From Homalodisca vitripennis (taxonomy: Eukaryota; Arthropoda; Insecta; Hemiptera; Cicadellidae): DNA of 64,000 nucleotides. Where the stretch lies: assembly GCF_021130785.1 (NCBI RefSeq), contig NC_060213.1, positions 96,402,501-96,466,500 on the forward strand, read 5' to 3'. Shown here one piece after another: positions 35,651-48,929 of the stretch. A program made the position numbers and the translations under genes. Positions within the stretch are counted from its first letter, which is position 1, and each line of letters begins with the position of its first letter. The notes under the pieces are model-generated. The model did no database searches, had not been told where the DNA came from, and saw only the letters and a list, made by a program, of their open reading frames with translations.

Positions 35651-38380
35651 TCAGGTCATGAACTGGACGAAAATCATCATGAAGGAAATCACGAAACTAC
35701 AAGCCTGCAGACAAACAAATTTTAAGGTTAAAAATAACATAAAAAATGTATTATCATAATGTTGTAAAATAACGTAAGAAATGAATTTTAATACAAGAAA
35801 TCATTTATATATTGAATATAATTTAATAATAATTATAAGTTTCAAATCAAAATAAGGTTAGAAAGCATATCTTACATCAGTAGCCAAGTTGTTGTTGACA
35901 GAAACTAAATCCAAAGCTGTGAATTCTACTGGAGTATGAGCCAGCTCCAGCATTACAATTTCCAGCTGGAAAACCATTTCATATAGGCTATTTCAGTGAA
36001 TAAATTGATCACTTGTGATAAAATGAAATATTTTACTTTATAACTAAGTGCATTTAAATAATTTGTATAACACACAATAACACAAACCATAAAGTTTCAT
36101 TAGATGTAAGTAAACTATATAATACTGGAGAATCCTTGTGAAACTAATAACTTACATAGTATTATAGACTGGGTATTTACAAAATAAAAAAAAGTTTTAC
36201 TGCCCAAAATTAGAGCTCCAACTTAAAACTTAATAAACCTAAAACTGTTGAAAAGATTTCAAAATATTACAGTAACTAGCATTTATCTCAAGACCGTTGT
36301 TTGGAATATAATTTTTTAACCATAAAGCGTCCCTATTTTGTCAAATTTAAATTTCTTGTGAAGTCAAGGGTAACTGCTATTGTAATATAATATCGTTAAA
36401 TTAATAATCATACAGGATAAGATTTTAAAACGCCACATTAGAACGTTCATTATAACCTGTTTCCTGTACTGTAACTGGTATCCATCCATCGTTATCTTGC
36501 GGTCAATCTCCAAGATCAACGATTGGACCTAAGAGAAAACGAAGAAGTTATTAATCATAAGTACAATTTGAGACTAAAACACACATAACTATTTTTACAA
36601 AAATAATTACGAAAACAAGATGAGTTTCTTAGTGAAACACGTGACTATGTAACTTGTGCTCTAAAAATAACAAATTAGAAGTAGACTACATCAAGTGTCA
36701 CGTAACACAGCCTTCACTGAGCTTGCAGTGAAAATTTCAATTGTACATTTTAAATTGTACAAGTGCATAAAGCATTTAATTTTTTATATTTCTTACGGAC
36801 AGACAGACGGTAGTCGTTCAGAAAATAAAATTTTACATCATTGTGGTAGATAAAATATAATTTACGCCTTACTACTGAGTTATACTCTTTAATGACGCTC
36901 GGTCAAATGACATGGATGGTAATGCACCATCATATACTGTAACTAATCTTTCTATAATGCTTATATTAATGCTCATTTAAACTGATTTGTTAAGAAATTT
37001 ATTTATACTGCAAAGTTCTCATTGCTGTCACGACCATAATGCATAAAACCTATGTAATGTGTTCATTAAATGCCAAACCCCGTGGATTTAACGCACTCAT
37101 AATCAAACTCGATGTTACAAATAGAGAACTGAAGCTTACAAATATATTAAATGCAATAGGTCATTACTTTTTCGAGGTATCCAGAGGACAGCCAGAAATA
37201 AAATTTACCAAGCCTCTCTGTGCTTCGCTAAACACACTGAGAATAATGTATTATAATGAAGAAAGATATACCACAGGTTTGATTTAACGTTTACTCATGT
37301 TACCATTTCAATAGCTGTTAAAACTCAAAGATTTTTGTTATTTTACTACGTTTCAAACATTTGTTGTGTGTAACATCATATTTACTACTTACCGAACTGT
37401 TCAGTCTGTGTTGTATGTAAGGTAATATTTACTACTTTCCTAACTGTTCAGTCTCTGTTGTGTGTAAGGTAATACATACTACTTACCGAACTGTTCAGTC
37501 TGTGTTGTGTGTAAGGTAATATTTACTACTTACCGAACTGCTCAGTCTGTGTTGTGTGTAAGGTAATGTTAGGTTTATTACTTACCGAACTGTTCAGTCT
37601 AGTCGCTGAACAAGCAATGCTTAGTAGCTCGTACCAGACGTAGCCATGTGCAAAGACCGTAGCTATGGGGGCACGATACTCATAACAGTTTACGACATAA
37701 TGGAGGCCATAGACTCGCCAATAGGCAGAGATCGACTGCAGGAAAATCAAAATCCCAGCCCCAAGTGAGTTGGCAACACGAAGTGAGTAGTTCCGGTTCA
37801 GTTTCTTGTTGTACTCGAACAGTTTCCTCAGTTGTAGAACCAACGTGAGTAGGTCATGATGTTCATCTGTTTGAACTGTGATGAGCTCTACCCTCTTAGA
37901 CAGCATGTGTATCAAGGCCGATACTCGGTAACATGTGATGATATTGATCAACACATCGACATCTTGCCAGGGTTTCGCGTATTCAAGCATGCGTAAGAAT
38001 GAGATTAAGGATATCGGCAACAAAAAAGTAAAAATTAAAAAGAAGAAGTCTTTATCATAACTCAGATGAAATCCTAGTGACTCGTCCAAATCTGATATGT
38101 CTTCTATGCAGAGATCACTGGAACTGTCTTTTGTGAGTAACGTCCAAACGTTATTACAGATTGATGTCAAATAATAACACACAGTTAAGCAAAGTAGAAA
38201 TGAACTTATGTCTGATACGTTTGTGTGACTGTAAAAATTCCACAGACCAAAGAAATCTATCGCTTCTACTGTTACTATTACAGCTTTTGATACCTTGGTA
38301 TGTACCTTATTTCTGCTAAGTTTTGGAAATGAAAGTTGAATTTTATCAAATAAATTTACAAATACGTTTTCTGATATCAT
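35651..38380 (-). CDS. Gustatory receptor-like gene, copy B (4 exons, 336 aa)
   Basis: Paralogue of the receptor at 5429-8474 with the same architecture. Exons are 38380-37586 (265 codons), 36528-36457 (24), 35965-35876 (30) and 35704-35651 (17 plus TGA). Introns of 1057, 491 and 171 bp are all phase 0 with GT..AG ends. There are no stops or frameshifts in any exon, so it looks functional. By hand, about 63 of 336 residues differ from copy A. The changes crowd into residues 40-160 (TM1 to TM4 and their loops). Residues 165-265 and the last two exons are nearly identical, ending in FVISFMMIFVQFMT. Intron 1 begins with five tandem copies of the exon-end/donor unit, including the real one. Reading through the real donor gives 19 extra codons before a stop, so the open frame extends past the true exon end. 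Likely role: membrane chemoreceptor; ligand unknown. Confidence 0.9.
37370..37600 (-). repeat. 47-bp tandem array of the exon 1 end plus splice donor (copy B)
   Basis: Same unit as in the paralogous intron but only five copies, with exon-end-equivalent positions at 37586 (real donor), 37534, 37487, 37440 and 37393. Spacing is 47 bp except for 52 bp between the real donor and the first extra unit, which carries a short insertion. The unit at 37440 has lost the donor. The variant with GTGTGAG seen in many copy A units is absent here, so most of the copy A expansion probably followed the gene duplication. Confidence 0.9.
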
Positions 38381-39339
38381 ATCTAACGGTGTGACATTAT
38401 GGGTTAAGAACCTCGAAAGTTATAATACAATACCAAGACAAATTGTTGCCACAACACACAACATGTAGGTTGATTCTCTTCGATCTGTAAACACGTTAAA
38501 ACATGGAAGTAAACATCATCAACTTATTATAACCATTATAACATCCATAGACATTAATTTTTAGAATAAATAGTATACCAACTTGTCATTATATGATCGA
38601 CATTCAATTGATATTCATGAAATGAAGAAAGTCCATATTCTGAATATTTTAAATTAATGATATTGGTAATTTTATCGGTGTACCAGAGAATAATTGTACG
38701 CTTTTGCTATTTTATACTGTAGTATTTCATAATGGTACAGACAAAACATTTCTATTCAATAATAATTATCTTTACAATTTTAAAATTACAATAACTTATT
38801 ATAATCTAAAATAAGATTTACATATACTTAAAAAACTAATATTCTGGAAATCTGAAGTATAAACGTAACATGAAAATACGATTTTTCCAAATCATTTTTA
38901 TTATACACTTAACACGTTTACCTTAAATTGGTACAATACATTTACATTTAACATTTATCAAATTACTAAGCAATAAAGCCTATTACGGTTCTTTTTCAAA
39001 ACCTGTTTAAAATAACGGTGTATGACGTGTAATAATAACACTAACGATACTCTATGGTTCTTTTTTAGAAACGAATCTCGATCCAAAATTTAAAATCTAA
39101 AGATCGATTTATTTTTATCTACTTGGAGACAAACAAAAACAGAATTGGAAGTTTTTTAGTCCCTAGAATAAGAAAGGCTTCGATAACACTAATCTAATCA
39201 TATGCCTTATTTCATCAAACGGTCCAACAATATGTTGTCAATAAGTATTAAAAATTACAAACTAATAAAACATTATTTTGAGAATTTTTCTTTTTTTATC
39301 TCTTCGAAGGTAAATTACTCTAGACTTCGAGAGCCAAGT

Positions 39340-39590
39340 CTGGGTCAGTGATGAGCTCGATAAGGTGTTATAAGGTGGACAAAATGTATTCCGTAGCGCT
39401 CAACCGAACCCCATGAAGTAACGTTCACCATCGTCCAACTCAGTGTTCCTCATATTTAAATGAAGTTTCATGCAAGATTTAACGTTCATGGGTCATTTTT
39501 ATTTCGAGATATTCTACAGATAGACAGACAGATAAGACAGAGAGGCACAAATTAAATCTTTCCATCCTAAGGTGACATGATTCACATATA
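39340..39590 (+). repeat. Dispersed GACAGACAG-containing repeat
   Basis: Contains TTTCGAGATATTCTA followed by AGACAGACAGATAAGACAG and a CATCCTAAGGTGACATGATTC tail. Same family as 6765-6960 and the minus-strand copy inside 58990-59110. Confidence 0.5.
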
Positions 39591-41749
39591 TACAATATAT
39601 ATTATTTTCATGAAAATACCACGGGCTTTTTTCGTTTTTATTTTCTCTTTCAGTTTAAAACTGTTATTAAGAGGTATTTTACGATGTTTTTAAAATCTTA
39701 TTGAATTTTTAATTATCTACAGATTATAATAATTATCACTTTTGTATCATCCGGAGGCTACTGTTTTCGAAAGATTTTCTTACCGTGCATCTTAAGAACT
39801 ATTTTATTAGAAAGAACAGACTGTATTTGGCTTACTTTTGAGATTACATGTCACATTTAATTTTCACAGTAAGCACAATAGTAGCCTACGGATCAGTCTG
39901 GATGTGAAAAGAATAATCACTTGTCGTGTTGGGATAAAACCCATTTTTATTAGTTTGTGCTGTAGTGAAGCATATTACTTAATAGGCTGGAGGAATTTAA
40001 TTTATATCTTTCGGTATATATCTGTCTGTCGGCAGGGAACTAAAAAAAAAACATTATCTATAAACTTGAAGCTTTATTTAAATAAGAGGGAACACTGAGT
40101 TTGACGATGGTGCACGTCACTGAGATCTCCGTTAAGAAAATCTCTTCCAAATATAATGGCCTCCAGACATTATAAAAGTACCGAACAAAATTTTACTATC
40201 AATGATTTAATATTTGGTTATCTTATACAAGTATCCATAGTGTAACATTTAAATAGTTATACTAGGTTAACGTGCTGAATTAATGTCTACACATGCAAGT
40301 CAGTCCTTGAAAATTAACTGTAAATGTATATACATTTCTGATAGAATTAATAGATTACACCTTACTGTAAATGGTAACATATTATTAACATATTAACAGA
40401 ATATCAAATGTTGTTAAACGGTGTTACTCTATCACTCCATGTTTAAATTGTTTCTAGGTTATCATGTGACATGTGACTCCAGTACTTTATTATGTAACAT
40501 AACCAGAATGTACACAAACGTTTACTGAGCTGTTGATAGAGTTACGGGTTCTAATAAAGCCTTCACTAGTTTTACTTGTTTACAAACGCTCACAGTCTGA
40601 ACTCTTCCGCTGATCTGCACAAATTTATTTTTATTTATATCGAAAATAATAAGCAATTAATATTAGTGTGGTTTTAGATCAAAATCTCAAAAAGCCTTAT
40701 CATATTTGGGTTAGATTATTTGTAGTAGGCACCGAAGTAACAGTTTTTACAACTAATATTTTTTTATCTCCGCGTAAAACAAATTGAATGTTACATTCTT
40801 AATGAGTAAAAGTGCAAAACACTTCATACTTCGAAGATTTCCAACAATTTTGAGGATTTAAATTCAAAAGTGGACATTTATAACGCACTTTATTCTATTT
40901 AGAGTTTGAAATTATTCTATTGCCCCCCAAGAAGCAATATCTTTAAGGAAACAAAAAATTTTCAATATAAGAGAAGTTCACGCTCCTTTCCATATTTCAC
41001 CTGTACTCAGAGTAGTTCAACTCATTTGATTGCCATGAGAATACAACAAACGTATCTGTTGTAACAACTCTAGTTTTGATTAAGCCAGATAAATCAAACA
41101 GTTAAGTATTCAGTATACGTGTATTCATATGTAGTAATAAATCCTTTATTTCACGTATTATCCTGATTTTAGTTTTAACATTAGCTTGCAAGTAAGTTTC
41201 CTAGTTATTCCTCAAATTTCTTAATTATTTTTCAAAGGAGTCAGCAATATGTAGCATCCTAGAATGTAAGGAATTTGGGAAGGAAAATATTTATACGTCT
41301 ATTATGAATAGTTTTTATTTAAGCTTTTGGGTCTTGCTTCTTTTAAAAGATGAACGTAAAGTGGAGGGGAGGTCCAGCTTCCTCAATTGAAGTAAATGTT
41401 CAAAAATATCCTTTCCCAGATTGGATGATGGTCTATTTCCTAATAAATATGAAAATATGCTAACCTTATAATTATATTTTTATTCTATCTAGAATTTATG
41501 TATCTACGGTCCAGGTTAGCGTACAACTCCTCTATCGTACATACAATAAAAAAATAAAACTAAATCTTATATTGTTACCCTTTGCTTTTTATTTATTAAT
41601 TTTAATTGACATTAAATAAACTTAATATTGTAAATGTGTTATTGGAATTCTAATTTCTTGAAACGAAATGATTACATCATCTAAGTTTTGTTAATGTTAA
41701 CCCTTTTATATGTTAATAAGATTTGCTTTGTTATTCAAGTATTTTTAAA

Positions 41750-41960
41750 TCCTTTAAGTGGATGTTAGCGCCAACAGTCGCTCTTATACAGGTTGGAGAG
41801 GCGATAAAGCTCATTTAATGAAGTAATATAAACCCTGTTAAGACTCAAGTACTTCTTATATTACACTTACTTGCTTAACGCTTCTAGCGACAAAGTGCAA
41901 CCGATATTGTGAAGTTTAGACGTGCCCGTCATTCCTTGTAATTACCGCTTCCTGCAATAC
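41750..41960 (+). repeat. Dispersed repeat family 1, copy 2
   Basis: Shares TTTAAGTGGATGTTAGCGCCAA with 47120-47145, and the CAAGTACTTCTTATATTACA-CTTACTTG-TTAACGC blocks with the other family members. Confidence 0.65.
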
Positions 41961-41980
41961 AGTTTCTAATGTGTATATAT

Positions 41981-42330
41981 ATTATTCCTAGATGAGGAAC
42001 TTAAATACGGTTTTAACATGTTTACGTCAAGTAGTGATTACAGTTAGTTAATACTATTGCAACTTAATATCAAACGGGAGTAAATATCTGCACACCAATT
42101 ACATTAAAATTATGTTTCTTTAATAAATCTAATAATGTTATTTATCTGTATTAATTCCTAGATGAGGAACTTAAATATGGTTTTAACATGTTTATGTCAA
42201 GTAGTGATTACAGTTAGTTATTAATTTACCACTGCAACTTAATATCAAAGGGGAGTAAAAATCTGCATACCAATTACATTAAAATTATGTTTATTTAATA
42301 AATCTACTAATATTATATATCTGTATACAT
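41981..42330 (+). repeat. 170-bp tandem duplication
   Basis: ATTCCTAGATGAGGAACTTA starts one unit near 41984 and the next near 42154. The units are about 90% similar and end in a TAATAAATCTA block, so the event is older than the 455-bp duplication at 32.6 kb. Confidence 0.88.
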
Positions 42331-45300
42331 CTATAACGATTATAAATCCACTATTTATTTTTCAATGCTTCCTAAAGCAAGGAGTTAAAATTTTTAATCC
42401 ATAACTTTCTTTTAATTTTAATTAAAAAAAAACACTAACTAAAAGTTTTTTTTAAAGTACCTTACTTTTGAATAGCTAATGTATTATAATGCGACAATAA
42501 ATAAATTCTTGACAATTGGTTATTTATTTTCTTTATTGCGTACATTTACCGTTACTCATATGAACGTCTGTCTTTCTTTTAGCCGTATTAAAAATTCAGT
42601 TGTGTAGTTGTTATCACATTCAGTTTAGTTTATTTAATAGCTATGTTTTGTTACTTTTGATGTAGCTTGACAATGTGAGATTATATACCTTAGTACCTTT
42701 ACTGCGGCTATATACTAAGTGAAAGGTCAATACTCTCATGATAGAACACGCTCTGTGGTGTCTGCTGCAGTCAACACGTTTTAAATACGAAATGTACAAT
42801 TATTGTCTAACTATAATGCTTGTAGTTAAACTATTGTACTGTAACAATCTACCTATAATACAGGTAGGTATCTAGTATATTTTGAGACATTTACAGATAT
42901 GCTGATGACATTAGAATCCTACCACATCACCTTCTACTATTGTACGTTACTAATCCCTACGGCCTAAATTTTCAGGCTGATCAGCAAAATATTTGATGAT
43001 TTAATGATTATGTTTGTACGAAAAATAATACGCAGTAACTACCATTGTTCTTTTATAATTTCAATGACTTGTATTTTTTACTAGATAAAAAAGGATAAAA
43101 TATTAGTCATTATTAAATGTAAGATTAATTTTCTAACAGTTACGATAAATTATTCTACATATCAGGAAGTTCATAAACGTATGTGGCTGTTAGAATTCAT
43201 TATTCAAAAAACGTTATTCTAAAATATAGGCTTTGTTTAGCCTCTATGTGTCATTTTGTATATTTCTATATCCAGTGCTTATTGAAGAATAACTAACACA
43301 AGCCATTTAAAGAACTGCGTATTAAAACGACTCCGTAACCAATTTGGTGTTTCAGTGATATTTCAGATTTGTTCCTAAAATACTGCAAAAACGAAATTTG
43401 TTCTATTAGTTTCGGATTAGGAATGTCAAAATATTGTCCCTTTTTGGTAAAGATAATATCTTTTCCTGGTCACTCAAGGTGTGACGTCAAATAGATTATC
43501 TGATGATTGAAATTCCGATGATAATATGAATGTTACTTAATTGATATTTGTAACACCGTTGATCGTTTTAGAGTTAGGAAACTTGATTATATTCCATACA
43601 GAAACTTGATTGAGGAAGCGAGAGGTTTAATTAAGAGCAGTATCAAGTTCACTGTCAAAGCTATACTCAGGATTGTTCAACTAAATTGAGCGTCACTGAA
43701 CAACATCAAAGGTCTATATTGGCACAGCTCTTGGTTCGCTAAAGGTAGACAATCATGGAAGGAATTCAACAGGCTAATATTCTCTACAACAAACAGTCCC
43801 TTACTCGCTACTCAATGTGGTATGCTGATTTGAGTTTTAAGTTTTAACTGACAAGTTAGCTCTCTATTTCGCCTCATAAATATCAATCTTCTCGATAAAC
43901 CCATAATTTAGTTCTCCAGTCAATGACATAAGTACATAAATAAAGATTAATTAAAGTATGTACGTTATCAGAAAGAGTGGATGTTAAGATGTTCAATATT
44001 CTAAAATATAAGTAATGGAGGAATGGATAAGAAGAGAAGGAAAATACCCGCTATTTATTATGGGGAGAATATGCTTTCAAGGCTTGCCTCTAAGACAGAG
44101 CTACTATGCACACTTTTCGGTCAATGCTAATTTTCAAAGATACGTTTGCCGAGATTTAGTCTTTTTCATGGTCTTCAAGGCTTTTATATTCACGTGGTAC
44201 ACCTTTTTTACACAAGCCATCACAGGTACAAGTTAATTTATGTACCGATCTTAACCATAATAATAATCTATAGTATACATATATATTATCTTATCTATAA
44301 TCTTAACCATATATATTAGGCCTGCTATATGCCTTTCACTGCCAATTTCTTACTACTCTACAAATTATACACGTTTTATTACTGTCAAAAATTTTAATGT
44401 AATGACCAGGAACTTTGGAAAAAATATCTAAAATGTTTCTAAAACTAATAAATAAGAAAAGCTGTATATTTCAAAAAGAGTTTCGTTGTATAGCAATAAA
44501 ACCTTAAGTGTGGGCATAACCAGTGGACTTAAATTGCTTCCAGAAAATATGTGACATATGGAAATAATACTACGAAACACGAGTATATCCTTCCATTGTT
44601 CCCAATGTTAGTAGAGAACGTGTCAATATTAATACTATTGAACCACGCCGTATCTCACCTCTTGGATGCCGAATTAGCCTGTCAGCTCAAACTCACCCAG
44701 TGATAGATTATTGAAGACAGCGTTTATCAATCTATCATATAATATATAAGCAAACTTTATCGGTCAACCTGTACACTTGTCAACTAATATGCATTGGGCG
44801 AGTTCATAGCCACATATTGATTTTATATTTGGGTAGATTTCATAAAAATCAAGATCAAGGAAAAGGTGGAATAGGCAGAATCTAAGTCAACATCTGCTCA
44901 AAAATTTTATACATTTTGCGAAGTGTAATAATTAAAATTATAATATTTAAAACAATTATAATATTTCAAACAATTCTAAAATCTTTTAACGATTGAATAG
45001 TTTATTTTAATTTATGATTTAATTTCTTTACTAATATAGGTTTCTTTTACATGATTAATAAATATAACTTATAAATAATCAATTAGGTCACCTTACGTTT
45101 TCCCTTACCTTCCACTGAATGAAGGAAGTATTCAATAAATAACCACTTCGCCTAGAGTTCAGAGTGTCTAGAGTTGTCCAATAATAGTCAGCCACCTTGG
45201 GCAGTTCTGAGGTAAGATTTAATACAGCGGTAAAACATGGCGGGAGTTTTCAACTGATTAAGACACGTGCAGTAAGATGAGGAATTTACGCGAGGAAATC

Positions 45301-47039
45301 AGTGAAGCTAAATCTTTCATTTATTTGTTTGTTTCTATTCTTTTCTCTTAGGACAGAAACTGAGGAGACGTCTTATTACGCTTAATTCTAAAAGAACCCT
45401 GCGCTTGCTTCCAGAGTGACAGGATACAAGGTAATGGATGAGGTTGGAGGTAGGGACCGCATCATGTCGAGATCCCATGAAAAGGAGGAGAGATAGTGAA
45501 CACGCTATATCTAAGGCATGTCACCTTGGAAGACTAGTAACAGCCTTTAACTCATGTTAGAGATATGTTGCGTCAGGACATCCGTGAGAATGCCCTGATG
45601 AAAGTGTCACATACACCGATTTATGCTGTACCTAATGTAGGTTCAACTGGAGGGTAATAACCATGTGAACCTTTCTTCTGTGGTTTTGGGGATAATTGCT
45701 TTCATGACAATTAATTATTTTCTCTGCAGTAAATAACAAATGAAATTAAAAAACTAAAATTTAATAGAGATTATCTACTGCACATTTCTCATACTTCCGA
45801 CGTTATGGGATAGGAAACAATATGTTTCTAATATTGCAACTTGAGGTTCTATCGTAAACATAACAAAAGGAAACGTGTCTCGGTGCACAGTTACTTTTTC
45901 CCAATTGTTAATCAGTATAACCGTGTAAATCCCCGTAGAGGAACGGGATACGGACAGTTCTCTTTCCGACAACCACCTTATGAGGGGTTTTATTGTATCC
46001 GCTTCCTTGTCTTACAATAATAACAGTATAATGTATCAATGCGTGATAAAATACTTATCCTTCACTATTATTGGAATAAAAGTAACAATTATCTCTTATT
46101 ATGTGTTTAAAATATTTCTAAATTTGTTATTGACTTTTGGGTTAACATTATAATTTTCTCATAACTTTAACATGAAATAGTAACTACGCACACCTTACAC
46201 AAGTAATTAATTATGTATACATATTTTTTCATAATTTATAACCCTTATAACATTAATTTTATTATAGAATGAATGAATCCTATTAGATACCAATTTTAAG
46301 GTACTAAGACATACATTCTAAATATATTTGGCAACTAAAACACAAATCTATTAATAACGCAAATTGGAGATAAGTTCCAAATTTGTGTTTATGTAGCATA
46401 TTTTAATCGTTATTTATAAATGTTTATCACAATTCAAATTTTTATGTACGCGTTTAATTAAAATCCTTTTTAACTCCATAAATATAAACTTTACTATGTT
46501 CAACGATTAAGTGCTTCGTAGGATTTCAGTTCCCCTCATTAACGTTTGAAATGTTTTCATTAAATAATTATCATTAATGAATTGTATGCGTTATCTTCAC
46601 TTTTAATTCCTTGCTTTGTAAAAGCTGGTTTACTGGTTTACTGCTACTAAATGCTATTTATGATGTGGTAATTTTGTTTAGTGATCACTGAACTCACTTT
46701 TAACAAAGATATTTTTCCCTAAAAATTTAAACCTATGTAATATTTACTAATTTATTATTCTCACTAATTCATTGATCTTGAATTATATAACAAGTCGTTA
46801 ATAATGTGAGTATATTGTTCCCCTGTTCCTTTTCTCTCTGACTTTTTAACTTTTATTATGATGACTAATACTCTAAATACAAATACGCTATAACTGTGCA
46901 CTCACCTTCATTAAGATTATATGATCTACTTTCCGTAATCTTTAGTTTACTTAGACACGAGGAGCTGTTTTGTGAATAGATCAAGTACTCGAGTAATGGA
47001 AAGGAGTCCTCGATGATCATTAGCTCAGTCCATTGATTA

Positions 47040-47475
47040 GAATGAGCGAGGAGTACACAAACTTTCCTTTGTTCTAGTGAATGTTATGGCGCTTATAGCC
47101 TATAGCTTTTGTAGCCTTTAAGTGGATTTTAACGCCAACCTTTAAAGAGGTTAAAGACGCTATAAAACACATTAAATTATTCTGAACTCGAGTTAAGGTT
47201 CAATTGCTTCTTATATTACAGTTACTTGGTTAACGCCTCCAACCAGTTGAACCAATAAACGTAAATGTAACAGGTTTCTTTTTTTCTTTGTAACTATAAA
47301 TATATTATTACCATACGTTACAAGTCAGTTCATCATAATTCATTATTTATATTGTTTTAAAATACCTCGATTTTTATATGACAATGTTAGATAAAATCTA
47401 TTATTTTGTATACATATTTTTTAATAAATTGAGAGCTCCTTAAGCTCTAGAAATACTTAGTCGTAGAATTATTGG
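47040..47475 (+). repeat. Left arm of long inverted repeat (family 1)
   Basis: Matches the reverse complement of 48930-49290. Shared blocks are TTTGTTCTAGT, GCTTCTTATATTACAGTTA, TTAACGCC, CCATACGTTACAAGT, ATTCATTATTTATA, TTTTGTATACATA and TTAAGCTCTAGAAA, in the same order. Confidence 0.8.
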
Positions 47476-47518
47476 ATATATCGCATTTTTTACATATGTA
47501 TAGTAAAAATCAATTTTT

Positions 47519-47541
47519 TAATCTAAAAATCATTTTTAGAT
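47519..47541. other. Perfect short hairpin
   Basis: AATCTAAAAAT and ATTTTTAGATT form an 11-bp perfect inverted repeat around a single C, just inside the left arm of the long inverted repeat. Confidence 0.8.
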
Positions 47542-48307
47542 TATCCAGACAAAAATAACAATTTTGTGTTTTAATCATTAATTTTTTTAAACTAAAAAGC
47601 TTTTGGGATGCGTGTTAATTCTCTCTCATAGCACAAGGGCGTAAAAGTTTTTATTATAATTATTTCCCAAAATATAAGGAACAGGTTAAAAACTTCGCTA
47701 ACTGAAGACTAACTTGGCTAATTCTTTTTTAAATATTCGTTGGAGTTATGGGAAAGTTTTTATAAAGAGAAATTTTAAAAAGTTTCCCAAAATATTACAG
47801 AAGTTAAAAATAATAACATTTACGAAACATAATCCAAATTTATTTGATGTAGACAGTGTACATTGAATTGATGTACATCCAAATAAAGTATGTATACAGT
47901 TATTTTAATTCTTATAGCTGGATTTTGCAAAAAGGACAGAAGTACTTTATTACATCTACAGTGCTTGTTTAGTTGCTTAATGCACATTGAAAAGACGAAG
48001 GTACTATGTAAAGCTTACAATATATTATATTAGTGACGAATTTAAACCATTGGAATTGAAATACTGTTCAAAAGCTATCATAACAACTACATCAAAAGAA
48101 AAAGCTATGAATGTTTGTTCATACACTACTCGAACTGGTTGGCTCTCTTGACATTCTATATCACCTTTTTACCATGACTTATGTAAAACAGGGGCATGAA
48201 CACAATACTATGGCTCATCGATCATTCTTTCCTACAGAACAGATTCAAATCAACAAGACAAGGTGCATTAAATACTCTCAATGATCCTCTCTTCCTAGCC
48301 AAGGAAT

Positions 48308-48685
48308 ATGGAAATGTACAATAGGCGTTTGATGTCCTTCAAAGACTCAGAGTTGAATAATCTTGAATATAGTTTAGACAGTGAGTTTCAAACTGCTCTT
48401 AATGAAATCGGCAGATCCTCAAGGAAATTTCTGCATGAAACCCAACAGATTGCTTACTTTAAAACGCCCCTGTACTACTACTGTGTGATTGCAGGCGGTC
48501 ATTATTATGTACCTAGTACTCCAATTTTATATTCATGTCGAACATTTTTCAAAGATAGTAATTTTTTTAATATTCTTGGTCACTCTACAAATATTTTACG
48601 TCATGCACTTGTTTATTACGTCTCAAATTACTTACAAAGTATAAGTGCAAAATTTGTCAAAACTCGACATTTTAAAAATCTTTAG
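48308..48685 (+). CDS. Unrecognised 125-codon open frame between inverted repeats
   Basis: The longest frame in the spacer of the inverted repeat at 47.0-49.3 kb. The peptide is rich in S, F, Y and N, with no motif, signal peptide or family resemblance that I recognise. The codon pattern does not clearly differ from translated AT-rich DNA. It could be a remnant of a transposon gene or a chance frame; I favour chance. Confidence 0.2.
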   Translation: MEMYNRRLMSFKDSELNNLEYSLDSEFQTALNEIGRSSRKFLHETQQIAYFKTPLYYYCVIAGGHYYVPSTPILYSCRTFFKDSNFFNILGHSTNILRHALVYYVSNYLQSISAKFVKTRHFKNL

Positions 48686-48929
48686 ATCTCTTAAAAATCT
48701 TTTAAAAATCCCTTAATTCTTTAGCGAGTAAGTTAAATAAAATATTACTAAGAATATAAATGTTTTTAATATTTTAGAGAATCCAAGAATATGTAGCATG
48801 CTCTATTACAGTTTAAAATTTTAATTCTTAAAGTACATTTAAACGTGTTAGGATTCAAATGATGGAACAGTTAAAAGTTTGGAAGCCCATGGCGCATAAT
48901 CCTACAATAAGATGTATTTAAAATCGACA

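Larger units (their letters stand above)
29450..40670 (+). repeat. Segmental duplication, copy B
   Basis: Second copy of the roughly 11-kb segment, direct orientation, offset about 29-30 kb from copy A. It carries its own receptor gene and has gained an exact 455-bp tandem duplication at 32637-33546. The right boundary is where similarity to copy A is lost after about 40670. Confidence 0.85.
40690..46900. other. Intergenic, no gene supported
   Basis: AT-rich DNA with repeat fragments (41750-41960 and 41981-42330 listed separately). A GC-richer patch at about 45340-45640 has no open frame of note. Short frames at 44015-44236 and 45775-45972 have no domain. Confidence 0.5.

Noticed and set aside
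37526..37585. The extra 19 codons at the end of the continuous receptor B frame as real protein
   Set aside because: They lie past a consensus GTAAGT donor, inside the intronic array. Splicing at 37586 joins in phase to three conserved exons that complete the family C terminus.
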